Under the pieces are notes generated by a model, which did no database searches, was not told where the DNA came from, and saw only the letters and a program-made list of their open reading frames with translations. A DNA stretch of 64,000 nt, from assembly GCA_018857735.1 (NCBI GenBank), contig JABMCL010001766.1:371001-435000 (forward strand), written 5' to 3'. Source of the DNA: Alviniconcha marisindica (Eukaryota; Mollusca; Gastropoda; Provannidae). This document shows positions 1 through 12,500 of the stretch, piece by piece. The translations under genes and the position numbers were made by a program. Numbering within the stretch: position 1 is the stretch's first letter; each line of letters begins with the position of its first letter.

Positions 1-347
1 GGCCCAGATTCACAGTTGATGTTTGTTTTGTTATTGTTGCTGTTGTTGTTGTTTTAACTTGTGATTTCTGTGACTGACATCATTAAGCATTGTCTAAAGT
101 GTCTTGTTGACATCTTCAGTAGTATTCTTTTTGAAGTTTAATACCGAGACTGTGTCAAATTGTGATATCCATTGTCTGCAGCATTGGCCATTTCAAACTT
201 GTTGGAAGGGAGAATAATTCATTGTATTTTGCTTCTGGGTCATTTATGCAGTGTCTATGTACAAGGTTGTTAATACTATTACTACATTAGCCTTAGGTGC
301 AAAAACACTAACTCATTGACATCTTCAGTGCTGTTCTTCTTGTTACT
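1..347. other. Left-edge sequence without recognised gene
   Basis: Nothing convincing is coded here. The segment is AT-rich with a short GTT-repeat patch near position 40-52. It is upstream of STAMBP, so a non-coding first exon of that gene could lie here or farther left, but no clear exon was recognised. Confidence 0.4.
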
Positions 348-812
348 TTGTCAAATTACTATACCTGTTCCTCAACAACAGATTCCAATCTATCAATATG
401 GAGATGTCCTGATATGGCACTATGGTCAATAGCAGTAAAGCCAGGTGTACTCTATTGCTCTGTACTGGGCCCCTTCTTCTTCCTCATGTATCACAGTAAT
501 GACCTTCCAGACAGCCACTTCACTTGCATGATTGTCATGATTGCATGATTGTCTGCAAACAGTGAGGTCCTCTGCCTTGTCACTGTTCAACACCAGCTGG
601 CCCTACAAGTCCACAGGAAGATAAGCCAGCATTTAGATGATACGATTATGAAGAAGAGTGGGACATGCTGTACTACCCAGATAACTGCATTGTCAGTGTC
701 ACACAAGCTGCAAAAAAAGAACCCACCCAAGTACGCATTCAACACATCAAGACATCGATGAATTATCTTGGAGTGACCCTGCATATCACATTGAAAAACT
801 GGATGTGTGCAC
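348..812 (+). mobile_element. Decayed non-LTR retrotransposon reverse-transcriptase fragment
   Basis: Pieces of a jockey/CR1-like RT domain can be read in order but in shifted frames. The first is a stretch resembling the family block G-V-P-Q-G-S-V-L-G-P, read here as GVLYCSVLGPFFFLMY followed by NDLPD, at about 445-520. It is followed by a degraded palm region, a segment starting at 665 that resembles the W-x-M-x-F-x-P-x-K-C block, and the motif YLGVTL at about 763-780. Frame changes and stops make it a relic. The right end runs into a (CA)n tract. It lies directly upstream of the first STAMBP coding exon. The family assignment is from motif memory; CR1, jockey and L2-type elements share these blocks. 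Confidence 0.65.
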
Positions 813-824
813 ACCAGGAACACA

Positions 825-848
825 CACACATGCACACACACACACACA

Positions 849-907
<59 letters not shown>
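825..907. repeat. (CA)n microsatellite
   Basis: An almost pure CA tract with one phase interruption, at the 3' edge of the retrotransposon relic. It is open in several frames and so yields meaningless His-Thr or Cys-Val open frames. Confidence 0.9.
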
Positions 908-909
<2 letters not shown>

Positions 910-1116
910 CATGCAAACAGACACTTTATACACCCCTCACATTCACACCCCTCATCCCTGACCGCCACGCACACATACACACACACATGTGCACACATAC
1001 ACATATATGCACTTTCTCCGATTTACAGTTCACTGGAGTTTATTGTGAATAGTGTGAGAAGTTGTTCTTGGTGGTTCTTTGCAGTGTCACATTTTAACTC
1101 AATAACTGTTTCAGAT

Positions 1117-1977
1117 ATGGCAGTAAATGCACTTTCGGACATCCATGACCCATCAGCCAAAGTACGTGCCCTGGCTGACTATGGGTCTCAAGTTGAAGTG
1201 GACAAACTGATTTCCCCAAAGCTTTACTTCCGCTCAGGCCGTGAGATGCTGCGCATGGCAAACATGTACTGTGACGAGGGCAATCTGGAAAGTGCGTTCA
1301 TTCTCTACTCCAAGTTCATTACGTAAGTATGAACAAATCTGTGCTCATGCTCAACAAGCCTCATGTTGAAGTTTAATTTTAACTAAAGCACATCTTCATA
1401 TTGATTGCCCAAACAAAAACTCCTTTTTTCCTGCATGAAGGCTGCTGCAGGTTGTTGTTGTTGTTTTGAGGGGGGGGGGGGGGGGGTCCAGGTTGCTGAA
1501 GAGCTTCCTCACCATCAGTTTCCACCTGCCAAAACTGACACCTGAGGTTGTCATGTGGTAGGCATGCCTAAAGCAGTTATTCCCATGCCATGCTCCCAGT
1601 CTGACAGGGGCAGTGTGTTGATTGACCAATTCTGATCTAGGCAGTGAGAGAGGTAGCGGCTCAGAGATCAAACAGTTTAACTTTGTGGTCTGAAAAGGTT
1701 AACATACGCCATTTCCACCTCTCCCTCAGGTCCCACTTTTACAAATGTTTGGTTGGTTGTTGAATTGGTTTGGTGAAAGGTGGGTTTGTAGGTAGGCAGT
1801 TTGTTGGCTTGTTGGGAAACAGTGGATGTTTTCTAAGTGGCATGTTCCAGAACTGTCTGTACAGTGTAGTCTGTGAGAAAAGATGACCTTAGAAAGCAGC
1901 TAAAGCAGGTCTGAATTTATTTGGTTACTTATTGTTACGTTTGTTTCTTTACAGGCTTATTTCAGTTGACTGATGTG

Positions 1978-2008
<31 letters not shown>

Positions 2009-5000
2009 CGTTTGTGTGCACATGTTCATACATCATTACATGTGATTGTGTGTAAAATGTAGTTTCTTGCCTGTTTAGTTTCTTGTGATTTGAATTGCTT
2101 GTAGTCATTGTTATTGTCATTTTCTGCTAGAGGTGTTTCAGTGTGTATGTAGTTTCTGTTTAAATTATGTGCGCCAAGCTCAATTTTAATGTTAGAGGTT
2201 TACATTTTATAAATATTTCATTATTATTATCATCATTCTTTTAATGATTTGCACCAGCTATGATTATGAAGTGTAGGATTTAAAAATGTGGTTTTGTGTG
2301 AAAAGTGTGATGGTGATGCTTCAGGAGTCTTTTGTCATGGGTTCCATTTCACTTCATTCCGTTTATTTATCAGTATTATTTTTCAGCCTGTTCGTTGAAA
2401 AGCTGCCTTCACATCCTGAGTACAAGACATCATCACCACCAGCTGATGTTCAAGATTTCAAGAGAGTAAGGTTTAACTCCTTAATGGAAAATGACAGAAC
2501 TTAAGTCTTGCCTGAGATTAATTTGCACGGTTGTATAACTATAAGACATGCATAGCATTAACATGTTTTAAAAATGCAAACAGCTACATGTCCTTGCTGA
2601 CAAAATGTTCTTATTAGTTATAGAAACCAAGTGAGAATCAGCCACACAGCATATATACCGGAAGACAAAACAGGCTGTCTCTAGAAATTAGTGGATGTAT
2701 AATATATATAGCACAAAGCACACAGCAAACAACTTTGGCAAGTGTTGATAAATAATACAGCAGAACCCCTCATCTAAGACCACCCCAAAAACTGATCAAG
2801 CCAAAGCAGTGTACTTCTTGTCAGTCACTCAGATGAACACTGAAATTCTCTGCACAGATGCTGCAGTGCACTGCATGTTTTCCAGACATCCCCAAAGCCT
2901 CATTGCCACTGGTGCCAGAACTGAGACAGAAATCATGCTGACATGTACAGACACACAGAGGAATGTCTGCTTCAAACATGAAAGCATGAAAAACATTCTC
3001 AAACATGGAATTATTGTAACTTTAGACAAAGGCACACATTGCTACATTTTTTTTAAGCAGACATTTCACACTTTATTTCATTCAATGATTTCCATTGCTG
3101 TCGCATTGGCGGAAATGTTTTTCTTTTTCTTCCCTAGGCCAGGAGGGCCATAGATCCAAGGGAAACAACTACATGACAAGCTGCCATCAGTTTGTTGCAC
3201 AAAGTTGCTCCCCTTAGTGTAAATGGCGTTTTTTTTCCATTGTTATCGCTTTGTGTATCATATTTTGTAGTATTTTGACATACACCCCAAGCCTCGTTTT
3301 TATGATACCCTGCCTCCAAAATCTGCAGCAACTGGTTATGCCACAATATGGGCACTCCTTATTTCCATGCATTTGTCCACCAACACTGTCGGCGCCCTCC
3401 AAAAGATTTGGGTACTAATAAGGCACTGGAAGCAAAACAGCATCAAAGCACACACGTAAACATGCAGTGCATCCACCATGGGTAAAAAAATTAGTTCCAT
3501 CTGGTGTAAAAGATGTGGGCACTCCTTATTTGTTATATAAACGAAAAGGCCTTTTATAATTTAAGTTCTGACAGCTTACAGCTGTTTGAGCACCAACAAA
3601 AAAATGTCAGACAGTTTTCAGAGACCTATGGTGGAACCAACTGTGGCAGTAGTTGGAGGAAGGATGTCATGAACCACTGCTTGGAGTTTGATTTTAACAG
3701 TGAGACCTTGACAATGACAGTGAGATCTTGACAGTGACAGTGAGATCTTTTGTCTGTGCCATCATAAATTCACATATTTTCAAATCTCTACATCTCTTCA
3801 AAGCTCTACATCTACATAACAGCTACACAAACCTGTGAATGTCTCCAAAGGACTCATGGACCTGTTTCAAAAATATGTTAATGATGTACAACAAACAATA
3901 AAAACAATCTTCTTTTTTTCTTTCTTTGTGTGTGTGTGTGTGTGCATGTTCTTTGGATTGGATACTTTATCAATATCACTGAGATGACAGAGTAAGGTAG
4001 ACGATTCTGCCATTTTTTCTTCTTTTTTTCTGTTCTTTTTAGCAGGCTCTACAGTCTTACCTTTGTAAAAATGTATGGTCTAAACATTTAACCTGTTAGT
4101 TTATTTTGTTTATGTTTTTTACAAAATTCAAGGCCTAAAGTTTGGATCAGTTTTAAGGAATGAGATGTGAGAAAGTCAGGTTTGCATCTTAGATGTGTGA
4201 TTTTTTTCATTTGTCATGTTTTATTTCATGCATATTGTTTTATGTGATGCACCCATATATTTTGCAGAAAGTCAAGAAAGTGTTTCCTTTGGCAGAAGAA
4301 ATCAAATCAAAATTAAAAAAGAAATACACAGAGGAAGAAGAAAAAAGACAAGCAGAAGAGGTTTGTGTTTTGTTTTACTTCTTTTTTTTTTTTTTTTTTT
4401 TTTAAATACATTTATACTTTAAAAACAAAACAAACAAAAAACTTTTTTCACTCCTCTGCTTAAATTAAAGCTCCTCCGCCCCCCCCCCCCCCCCCCCTCT
4501 TCAATGCAACACTGTGTGTGCTTACATGCATATACAGTTATACAGTGTGTTTTTGAATGGTATATATATGTGTAGCCAATGTGGGTGTTGTTTTTTCTTT
4601 GTAAAGCACCTAGGGTTCTAGAGTACGCGCTGTGAAAACGTACCATTAGTTTCCTCATCTTTGCGCTGTGAACATTCAAGCTTTATGCGACATATACAAA
4701 TGTTCATTCATTTATTCATATTCTTGTACTATTTGTCACAGAAAAAGCGCCAGGAGCAGTTGGCCATAGAGGAGGAGCGTCGGAAGAAAGAAGCAGAGGA
4801 ACAGATGCGAAAGGATGAAGAGTTTGCACGGAAACTGCAATCAGAAGCTGAGCAGCAATGGATGCAGGCCCAGGAAGAGAAATATAAGCGCCTACAGCAG
4901 CAAGAGGAAGAGCGCCTTGCAGCAGAAAACAAGCGCAGGGAAGACGAGGCATCGTCCAGCAAAGCCGGCGGCATATTGTTGATACCGGCCGATGTGAGCG

Positions 5001-8000
5001 GGGTTGTTCCAGCCCCAGCTGATGCCTCCACCTCCGTTCCCACTCCAGCCCCTCGAAGCGCAGCGGCAGCAGCTGGAGGTGCAGATCTGTCAGTATCCCC
5101 TGCACCTTCCATGCCCTCAGTCCCAGACAGAGAGCTGAAAAAATACCTGAACATCAGTGAGCAGAGGTATGAGGCCATGGGAACAAGCTAGACTTCCTGT
5201 TGGTTTGTTGGTGGTTGGGTTGATGAGTTGGTTGGTTGGCGTAGTCATGAATGAATGTAACTTCCTTTCTGCCAAGCGACAGTGGCTAGAGGCAGTTCAG
5301 GTTGCGTCCCTTGTTATTGTTAATTCCCTTTGTTTGATTGTACACAAGCACTCTTTTAATCTTTGCCTCATCCTGTTTCAGATTCCTTTCTGAATTTTCT
5401 CTTTTTCTGTGACAGCCATGCTTCCAAATTCATGGCATTGGTAGATTGACTACATAATTTTGCCGGGGCATTTTTTGTTCTTGTTTTATTTTTCTTGCTG
5501 CCTGGGTTCTTCAATGTGTGTAACGCGCAAGGCCTGAAGGTTTTTTAGTTTTTGTTTTTTGCATCTCATCAGAAAAACTGGACACCAAGTTCACCATCCT
5601 AAGATGAAGGAGAAACAAGAGGAAATCACTTCCTCAACTAGGATTTGACCCTGCATCCCCTCAATCTGGACTGCACTGACATAAGGCACAGACAATAACA
5701 TTCTCATGCCTTATGCCACATCACCTTCACAATTTTCCAAACATTCTGCTCTTCTTCTGTGTGCAGCAGCAGCATCAACGACATCCCCTCTATCCCTCCA
5801 CCCCCATACACCCCTCCCATCCCAGCTGTTGACCGTAGCACCAAACCCACTGATCACTTCATGAGCACGGGGCTGTTTGGGGGATCAGGAGGTATACGTG
5901 ATGTGGTGGTGCCAGCTGACTTAATGAAGAAGTTCATCATCGCTGCTCACAGCAACACCTTGCGGAAAACAGAAACCATGGGCATTCTTTGTGGCAAAGT
6001 GGTGAGTTTTTGTTTCCTTTAGTTATTAGTGAAATTGTTTATTTGCTTCTTTTCTTTCTTTAAATTTTAGTAACCTTTTTTTTTAGGGTTGTTGTTTTTG
6101 GTAACTTTAAAAACATTTATTTTTTATTTATTTTTATTTTACACCTATCTGGATTTCTTGGTTACCATAAATATACGTAATGCCATGGGGGAAGTGGGGG
6201 TGGGGTTTACAATAGTGACATACATGTTTATCAGTACACATCAGTATAATATTATCATTAGACTTATGCAGTGTACTGTTTGTGCAGCTATGTTGAAAAC
6301 CATGCACTTCCCCATGGCATGTACAGCACATTTTCTGGACCTAAAACAGTCACAATGGGACCAAAAACACAAGGGAGTTTATTAGCGCTCAAAATATGTA
6401 ACACAAGTACAACAACAAAAACTGAAGTCGCCTATGGTAACTCACCTGGCATGCGTGTAAATACAAGGTACCTAAACTCCACCAGAGGTACATTCTCAGT
6501 CACAATAGGATTTAAAGTCACAACATGACTGTATTCCAAGCAATTTTTTCTCCTTGATTGCATCCCTCGCTCCCTCCGCCCCCCACCCAAAAAAAACACC
6601 CAGGTGAACATCAAGGTTTATTTTTTTCAAGAATAGTGGTTTCATTTGTTGATTAGTGAATGACTTTCCTCTTTTTTTCCCCTGCAGTCTGGGCACACAT
6701 TCCAGATCACACACCTGTTCATTCCGCACCAGACGGGTACCCCAGATAGCTGCGACATGCAGCACGAAGAGGAGCTGATATTTTACCAGGACAAGTATGA
6801 CCTTATCACACTGGGATGGATCCATGTGAGTTGTGCATGCATTTACCCTGTGTGTGTGTGCGTGCGTGCGTGCATGCTTGCATGCATGCATGAGCACTTG
6901 CGCAAGTTTGTTTGACTGTGTTTTGGTTCTTTGCTTTGTAATGGGCTGTGTGCTCCAGCTTGGAGAAATAGCACATAAATGAGTACACAATTTTTTAAAT
7001 TATTATTAATACTTTTTTACACTGGAAACAAATTTGATTACTGGCTTCAAAGTAAATGTGTGTGCGTCTGTGCTTGTGTGTGTGCATGCATGTGTGTGTG
7101 TGCATTGTTCTTGAAAATTTTGTTCCAAACTTTACTGGGGCAGCAAGGGAACTTTGTTGTTTCTTCAGTTTTAAATTTCTCAGAGATTTTGTGTGTGTGA
7201 TGGTCATTCAAGATCAAACTTGTGATTAGTCCTTAATATGTCAGTGAGGCAAAGCTTCTTTTAACCCACATCATGTCTCCTGCTCAGTTATCAGGCAAAT
7301 GCCTAAACTAGTTTGATTGCTCAGCTGCTTTACACATATTGATACACAGCTGTTTAAAGTGTAACACAACTGTTTTCATGTAACAGACACATCCCACCCA
7401 GACAGCATTCCTGTCAAGCGTTGACATGCACACCCACTTCGCCTACCAGAAGATGCTGCCCGAGGCTGTTGCCATTGTCTGCTCCCCAAAATTTGAAGAG
7501 TAAGCTTTTCATTTGTTTAGTTTTATTCCTCTTCTTCAGCTCAAAGGTTCCCCTGGACAAGCTGGGTAAGATTTTATGTGTGCAACTGTTTTCCTGCACC
7601 TACATGAATAGGCTATGTGCATATAGAGTGCCCCCCTCCTGCACCACCATTCAGACAGCTGCATGGTGACTTGAGGGTTCATTTTTCATTGACTGCTCTC
7701 TTTTATGTCCTTCCATGTTACTTGCTCACTGCCCTTTTACTGCATTTATGTTATATCAAAAAGTCTGTGATGATACATCAGATGTTTCCATTGTGACCCA
7801 CCAAAGCAGTTTATCCTTTTGTCTGTGTTGACATGTAGTTGGTTTTTAATGCCTAGTCAACCATTTAGATCACACGAAAGGCTGTACATGCCAGCTTCAA
7901 AGAAACGAAAAATCATTTCCGGATTGATTCCCCACCAGAGGGGGTCTTTTTCATCTTTTAAAACTGTCTTCTACTCATGTCAGAACAATTTCTTTTGCAT

Positions 8001-8624
8001 GAACCTTTGTTGATTTTTCTACAGCCACCTTATTCCATTTGCATCAATTTGTGCTGCAGGACTGGCGTCTTTTCCTTGACAGACCTTGGTCTAGATGTGA
8101 TTGGCAAGTGCCAAGAGAAGAGCTTTCATTACCATGCCAAAGAACCCCCACTGTTTGAGGTAAGCTAGCAAGTTTCCCTCCACTCACTGATTCGAAATAG
8201 CAACAGCTATGAAGCTGTGTTTCATTCAAATGAACTGACACCAGTAGTGGATTTTCCCCTCATGAATTTTATCTCTCAGTTGTGTGTATGTGTGGCATTT
8301 GTGTGCATACATGCATTTGTGTGTGCTAACATACATATGTGTGTGTTGGAATGGGAGAACATTACCATAAATTGACCTTTTCTTGGGAGGAGGGTATCTA
8401 CATAATTGCTTTCAAAAGTTTCATCCATTGTAATCAACTGTGGAAAAAGAAAAGGAAAGAGACACATGAGTACAAGTCATATATATCTCTACCTTCTAAG
8501 TTCTCAAGTTCTTACTGTTACAATTCTTGACCTTAATCTTTTTCTCTTGTTTTATTTTCAGACTTCAGGCCATGCAAGAGTTGTTGCCAGTGAAACGGTC
8601 ACAATAACAGACATGCGAAAGTGA
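1117..8624 (+). CDS. STAMBP: STAM-binding protein (AMSH-type JAMM deubiquitinase), complete, nine coding exons
   Basis: Coding exons are 1117-1322, 2387-2465, 4268-4360, 4742-5166, 5767-6001, 6688-6825, 7387-7499, 8060-8159 and 8562-8624. All have GT-AG borders and phases that close, giving 1,452 nt and 483 residues (human about 424). AMSH proteases cleave K63-linked ubiquitin on endosomes in partnership with ESCRT-0/STAM. The N-terminus (about residues 5-110) reads as the USP8-dimer/MIT-like domain, including [12 protein letters not shown] and TLFVEKLP. A charged coiled coil follows, then an Ala/Pro-rich linker. Residues 287-295 read PAVDRSTKP (5822-5848), matching the STAM SH3-binding consensus. 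The MPN+ domain holds E337 (ETMGILCGK), H392, H394 and D405 (HTHP through SSVD). The second zinc site (MHTH, GKCQ, FHYH) and the EEEL insertion linked to K63 specificity are also present. The start ATG lies 2 nt inside the first exon after a good acceptor; a non-coding 5' exon is implied. Confidence 0.96.
1470..1486. repeat. Poly-G tract in STAMBP intron 1
   Basis: A run of 17 G bases. Intron 1 (1323-2386) also has a TG tract at about 1983-2008 and otherwise nothing recognised. Confidence 0.8.
2466..4267 (+). other. STAMBP intron 2, no other gene seen
   Basis: A 1.8 kb intron. It has a short tandem repeat around 3695-3750 (unit near GACAGTGAGATCTT), T-rich stretches and a TG tract near 3927-3945. 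The small open frames inside have no family features or splice context. Confidence 0.6.
6840..7010 (+). repeat. Dispersed TG-microsatellite-bearing repeat, copy in STAMBP intron 6
   Basis: A short TG/GCATG-rich tract followed by a non-simple segment. That segment contains TTTGTAATGGGCTGTGTG and TTGGAGAAATAGC and ends in an AT-rich ATTATTATTA tail. The same combination recurs at 40261-40610, so this is a dispersed element that carries its own microsatellite rather than an isolated simple repeat. Confidence 0.6.
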
Positions 8625-9228
8625 TAGCCACTGTGTGTGACTGGGCGAACGCTCTGACAATTGCTATATATATATAATATCAAAGATGTGCACACATTGT
8701 GATAATGTCCAAGTCAAAGCTCTCATCTTGTCAGTTGTCACAAAGACTTTAGTGATAGGAAAGTAAAGCTGTACATATTTCAAAATCACCAAGTTTCAAC
8801 AAAGTTCAACAACAAAAAGGAAACATTTTCTTTTGCTGCTTCCATTTACTTGATGGATTATTGGTACATGTAAAAATTATTTATAACTATTGCATGTTTT
8901 TGTTTTTGTGTGTGTGGTGTTTTTTCCCTTCTTTTTTTAGCTGGGGGGGGGGGGGTCTGCATTTCATACAACCAGTTCACAGATGCTACACATGTTTGCA
9001 GTAATATTTGTTATACATTGCTCAGTATTTTTCCTCTTGTCTGTTGGCATAGTGTTGTGGATGTCACCAAAACCCATCTCTCTCAGTGACCCTCCTTCAG
9101 TTTCAATGCAGTGTAAATGCTGAAAACTTCAGTCCCTGTAAATATTTCTGGATTTTCAAAAAATCCAGACCAATGAATCCTGCTTCTCTTACTGCTTCAT
9201 TGTTTTGTCCTTGTATATAATGTAACAA

Positions 9229-9234
9229 AATAAA
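9229..9234 (+). terminator. Probable STAMBP poly(A) signal
   Basis: AATAAA about 605 nt after the STAMBP stop codon, followed by A-rich sequence. A second AATAAA occurs at 9392-9397 and could be an alternative. Confidence 0.6.
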
Positions 9235-9434
9235 AAATCAAATCCAAAAGGTACACTATGTGTGTCTAGCTGGCTTGCAATCAGAGGCAGTATGACTGAA
9301 TTACCAAGTACAGACCTTGCGTAACTCCTGTGAGAACCAGTTACATCTTTAAATGCTTATAATATCAAAAAACAGATGATAGTAAATTAACAATAAACAA
9401 TATTCACTCTGTCTGGATTTTTTTTAGCAAAGTT

Positions 9435-9560
9435 TATGAATAGAATTCTGGTCTGGCACTTATTTTGGATTTCTGGAACTGAAATGTAGGTTTCTGGAGC
9501 TGAAATATGGATTCCTGGAACTAATTATGGATTCCTGGAACTGAAATAGGGGTTTCAATT
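9435..9560. repeat. Degenerate ~24-bp tandem repeat
   Basis: About five imperfect copies of a unit containing TTTCTGGAACTGAAATA, just downstream of the STAMBP poly(A) signals. Confidence 0.6.
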
Positions 9561-12500
9561 TTAATGGCTAGATGAGTACAGTGGAACCCCAAACAAATGA
9601 CCACCCTTCTTTTAGGACGACCTTTTCTGACACCTTTCCCTTTTAATCTCCATGGGAATGAACCCCTCGCCATGGGCATTGCTTGACATTTGGGGTGATT
9701 TTAATGGAGTGGCTCCACTGTCAGCATTTGGAAATTCTGTTACCATGAAAATTACATATAGCCACTGCCAAGGTTTCTGGATTATCAGCATCAGGATTAA
9801 CAAGGTTCTACTACATCTGTACATCACCTGCATAACATCACTTTTAAAGAAGCTGATTCTGAGGTGACCCTGTGTGGTTGACAAGAAGTTAAAATCCCAT
9901 TACTATCTTTAAAGAAGCAGTCACCTAAATGCTTGATGTAAAACACAAAGCCATGCAAATTGTACAGGGAAATTTGAACAAAATCAGTTCAAGGATTCTC
10001 CATTAAAAAAAATTAAGCAAAGTATAGGCTTTATTTGGTCCACCCTCATAAATATGCAAATTCAACAGCCCCTCAGTAAACAAGTCCACCATTCACGATT
10101 CTACGCACACAGCCCTAGAAATTTTAATCAGTGTGATTTTCCTCACAGCTGATGTTGTGACAATCTTGATTGTTGTGTACTTTGTGCTTGCTTTGGCAGG
10201 TCAGTGTGGAAGAAATTAACAAAAAAAAATACGATGCAAGTGTGTGTGTGTCTTTTAGTTTTACTTCATATCAGCTCAGTTAAAAATGGTACCAATATGC
10301 TCAGGAAAGCCCATAATTATATGCTCCACTCTGTCTCTCCTTTAAAACAGTACCCATGTTGGTGTAACTAATAATCATGATGGCCCTTTTGTGCCCTTAA
10401 AAGAAGGTCGATTTTGTTTTTCTGTGCTTCTGTCCATGGCTTTGTGCCTGCAGGTAGTGTCTCAAGCTCCTCAGCACTTCAGATCTTCAGTGAATTCAAG
10501 CCAACTTTATTAATTGACTAATTGTTTTGTGCAATAACCTCTCACTTTCTGGACCAAATAAAGCAAACTGGAAAATTGCAGCTTCGAAGTTGCCTGTGCC
10601 AAAGCATGACCCACACTTAAATTTTGCTGTGAAAAACAACAGCCAGCCACAGAAAAGCATGGGAAATGTTTTAATACAACATAGTTTAACGCAGCTGTGC
10701 AATGCCCCTTTTTCTGCCTATACCACTGAAAATTTAGCCTTTCATGTGAAACAGAATGATCAATGTCTAAGCACTTGTATAGAATCTAGTAAGGGTGTCA
10801 ACAGTAACAGTGGATGATGAAAGACATCAAATGTTCATCAAGGGACACAACAGATGCCTAGCCTATGTTGTGTCCTTTGAAATATGTGTGACACAATAAA
10901 GCATGAGTACCCCCCCCCCCCCCCCCCCCCCCCCCCCCACTTTGTTATGTGAGTTAATCAAGTTGGAGAAAAAGATATAAAAGCTTTCTGTTCAAATGTA
11001 TGAAGAAGACTGTGTTAAAATGTTACATTTGTATTCTGCTGCAGGTTGCTTTGTCTGCAAATTTGGGCCAGTACTCTACTGGGTAGCTTTATAAGTTTAA
11101 CTTCTGAACCATCATTGTATGTCGTGTGTTGAGAAACCCCTGAATCTGGATCATCATTTTCACATGCACATAATTTTCTGTACCTGTTAAGATTGATTAC
11201 TTGTATATATAATTTTCTGTATCTGGTAAGATTAAGAGTGACTATGATGAGATGGTTGTGCATGTACCGTGTGATACTGTACATATTTGCTTTTTACTGT
11301 TTCATAGTAAACATGTCACTAAATGTTTGTAATCAGATGTCCAGAAGTCTGTTTTCAAAGACACTCATGAAAACCTCGTAGCACAGAGAGGACAACTTTG
11401 GTTTTAATGAGGGCACAGTTCTGCATGACATCCACTAAGGAATTCCAGATTAACGAGTTTTCCAAACAGAATGGAAGCTCAGGGGCTTTGGTTGCCTGCA
11501 GTTCTTTCATGCTCTAACAGTCTGCTACAACTTTCCTCCTCAAATCTTGCCGCAGCAGTTTTCTTGCTTGCCCTTTCTGTCAGTATACATGTATACATCT
11601 CTCTCTCTCTCTCAGCACAAGACTTCATTTAAACCCTTTGTCTACCCTGTTTGCTTAAGTCTCTTTAAAGAAAAACAGTTTTAATTATGTATTTTGGTTT
11701 CCCCTCACTATTCCTCCTTTGAGTTTGACAGGTAGTGACTGTGTTCACTGGCGTGCCTGTGTAACTGTGCATATTTATTAACTATTATTCAGGCAATATC
11801 CTCCTCTCTCTCTTTCAGTTCCCAACTGCTCATGTCTTGATTTTGTGCTAGGTGTTTATTTTGTATTTTATAACTGGTTAAGTGGTTTGGTTGGTTTGGT
11901 TGTTGTTGGGTTTTTTGTTAGTTTTTTTGTGTTTTTTTGTTTGGTTTGTTTTTTCGTTGTTGCTATTTTGTACCATTTTGAGCCTTGTAATAAGCAATGA
12001 AGGAAATCAGTATATATTAGCAAAGTGTTTATTATTATTGTTCATTTCAAAACAAAGCCAACTGGCAACAGTAAGACTCCAATCTCTTTAACATCACACT
12101 TACAAAATTTACACATAAACTGCTTGCGGTGCAAATCTTTATGTTTCAGTATGGTGCTGATTGTATGTTTATGCAGAATTACAAGAAACACACATACAAA
12201 CTCTGAAGTTTCACTGCATATTTTCATGACTTTGCTAATTTTGTCTTGTGCCTATACATTGTTTCCAAACCTGTATGTTTTTATTGTGTCAAGGAAAATA
12301 AGACAAATAAAACACATAATTTCATGTACATCATGTGATCTTTTTCTATTCATTTCTTCACCCCTTCTTTACACCTACATTTCATGTCTCACTCACTCCT
12401 CTCAAGTATTATACAAGTATTCAGAAAGATTCGTGTATCATAATAAAGACACATAACTGTCCATCACACAACAATGAAAGAAAATAAATCTCAAAACACA

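Noticed and set aside
4716..5178. Antisense open frames over STAMBP exon 4
   Set aside because: Shadow frames of a GC-richer coding exon; the plus-strand reading is clearly the AMSH coiled coil and linker.
12025..12456. 143-codon open frame
   Set aside because: AT-rich, no domain, no splice or promoter context.
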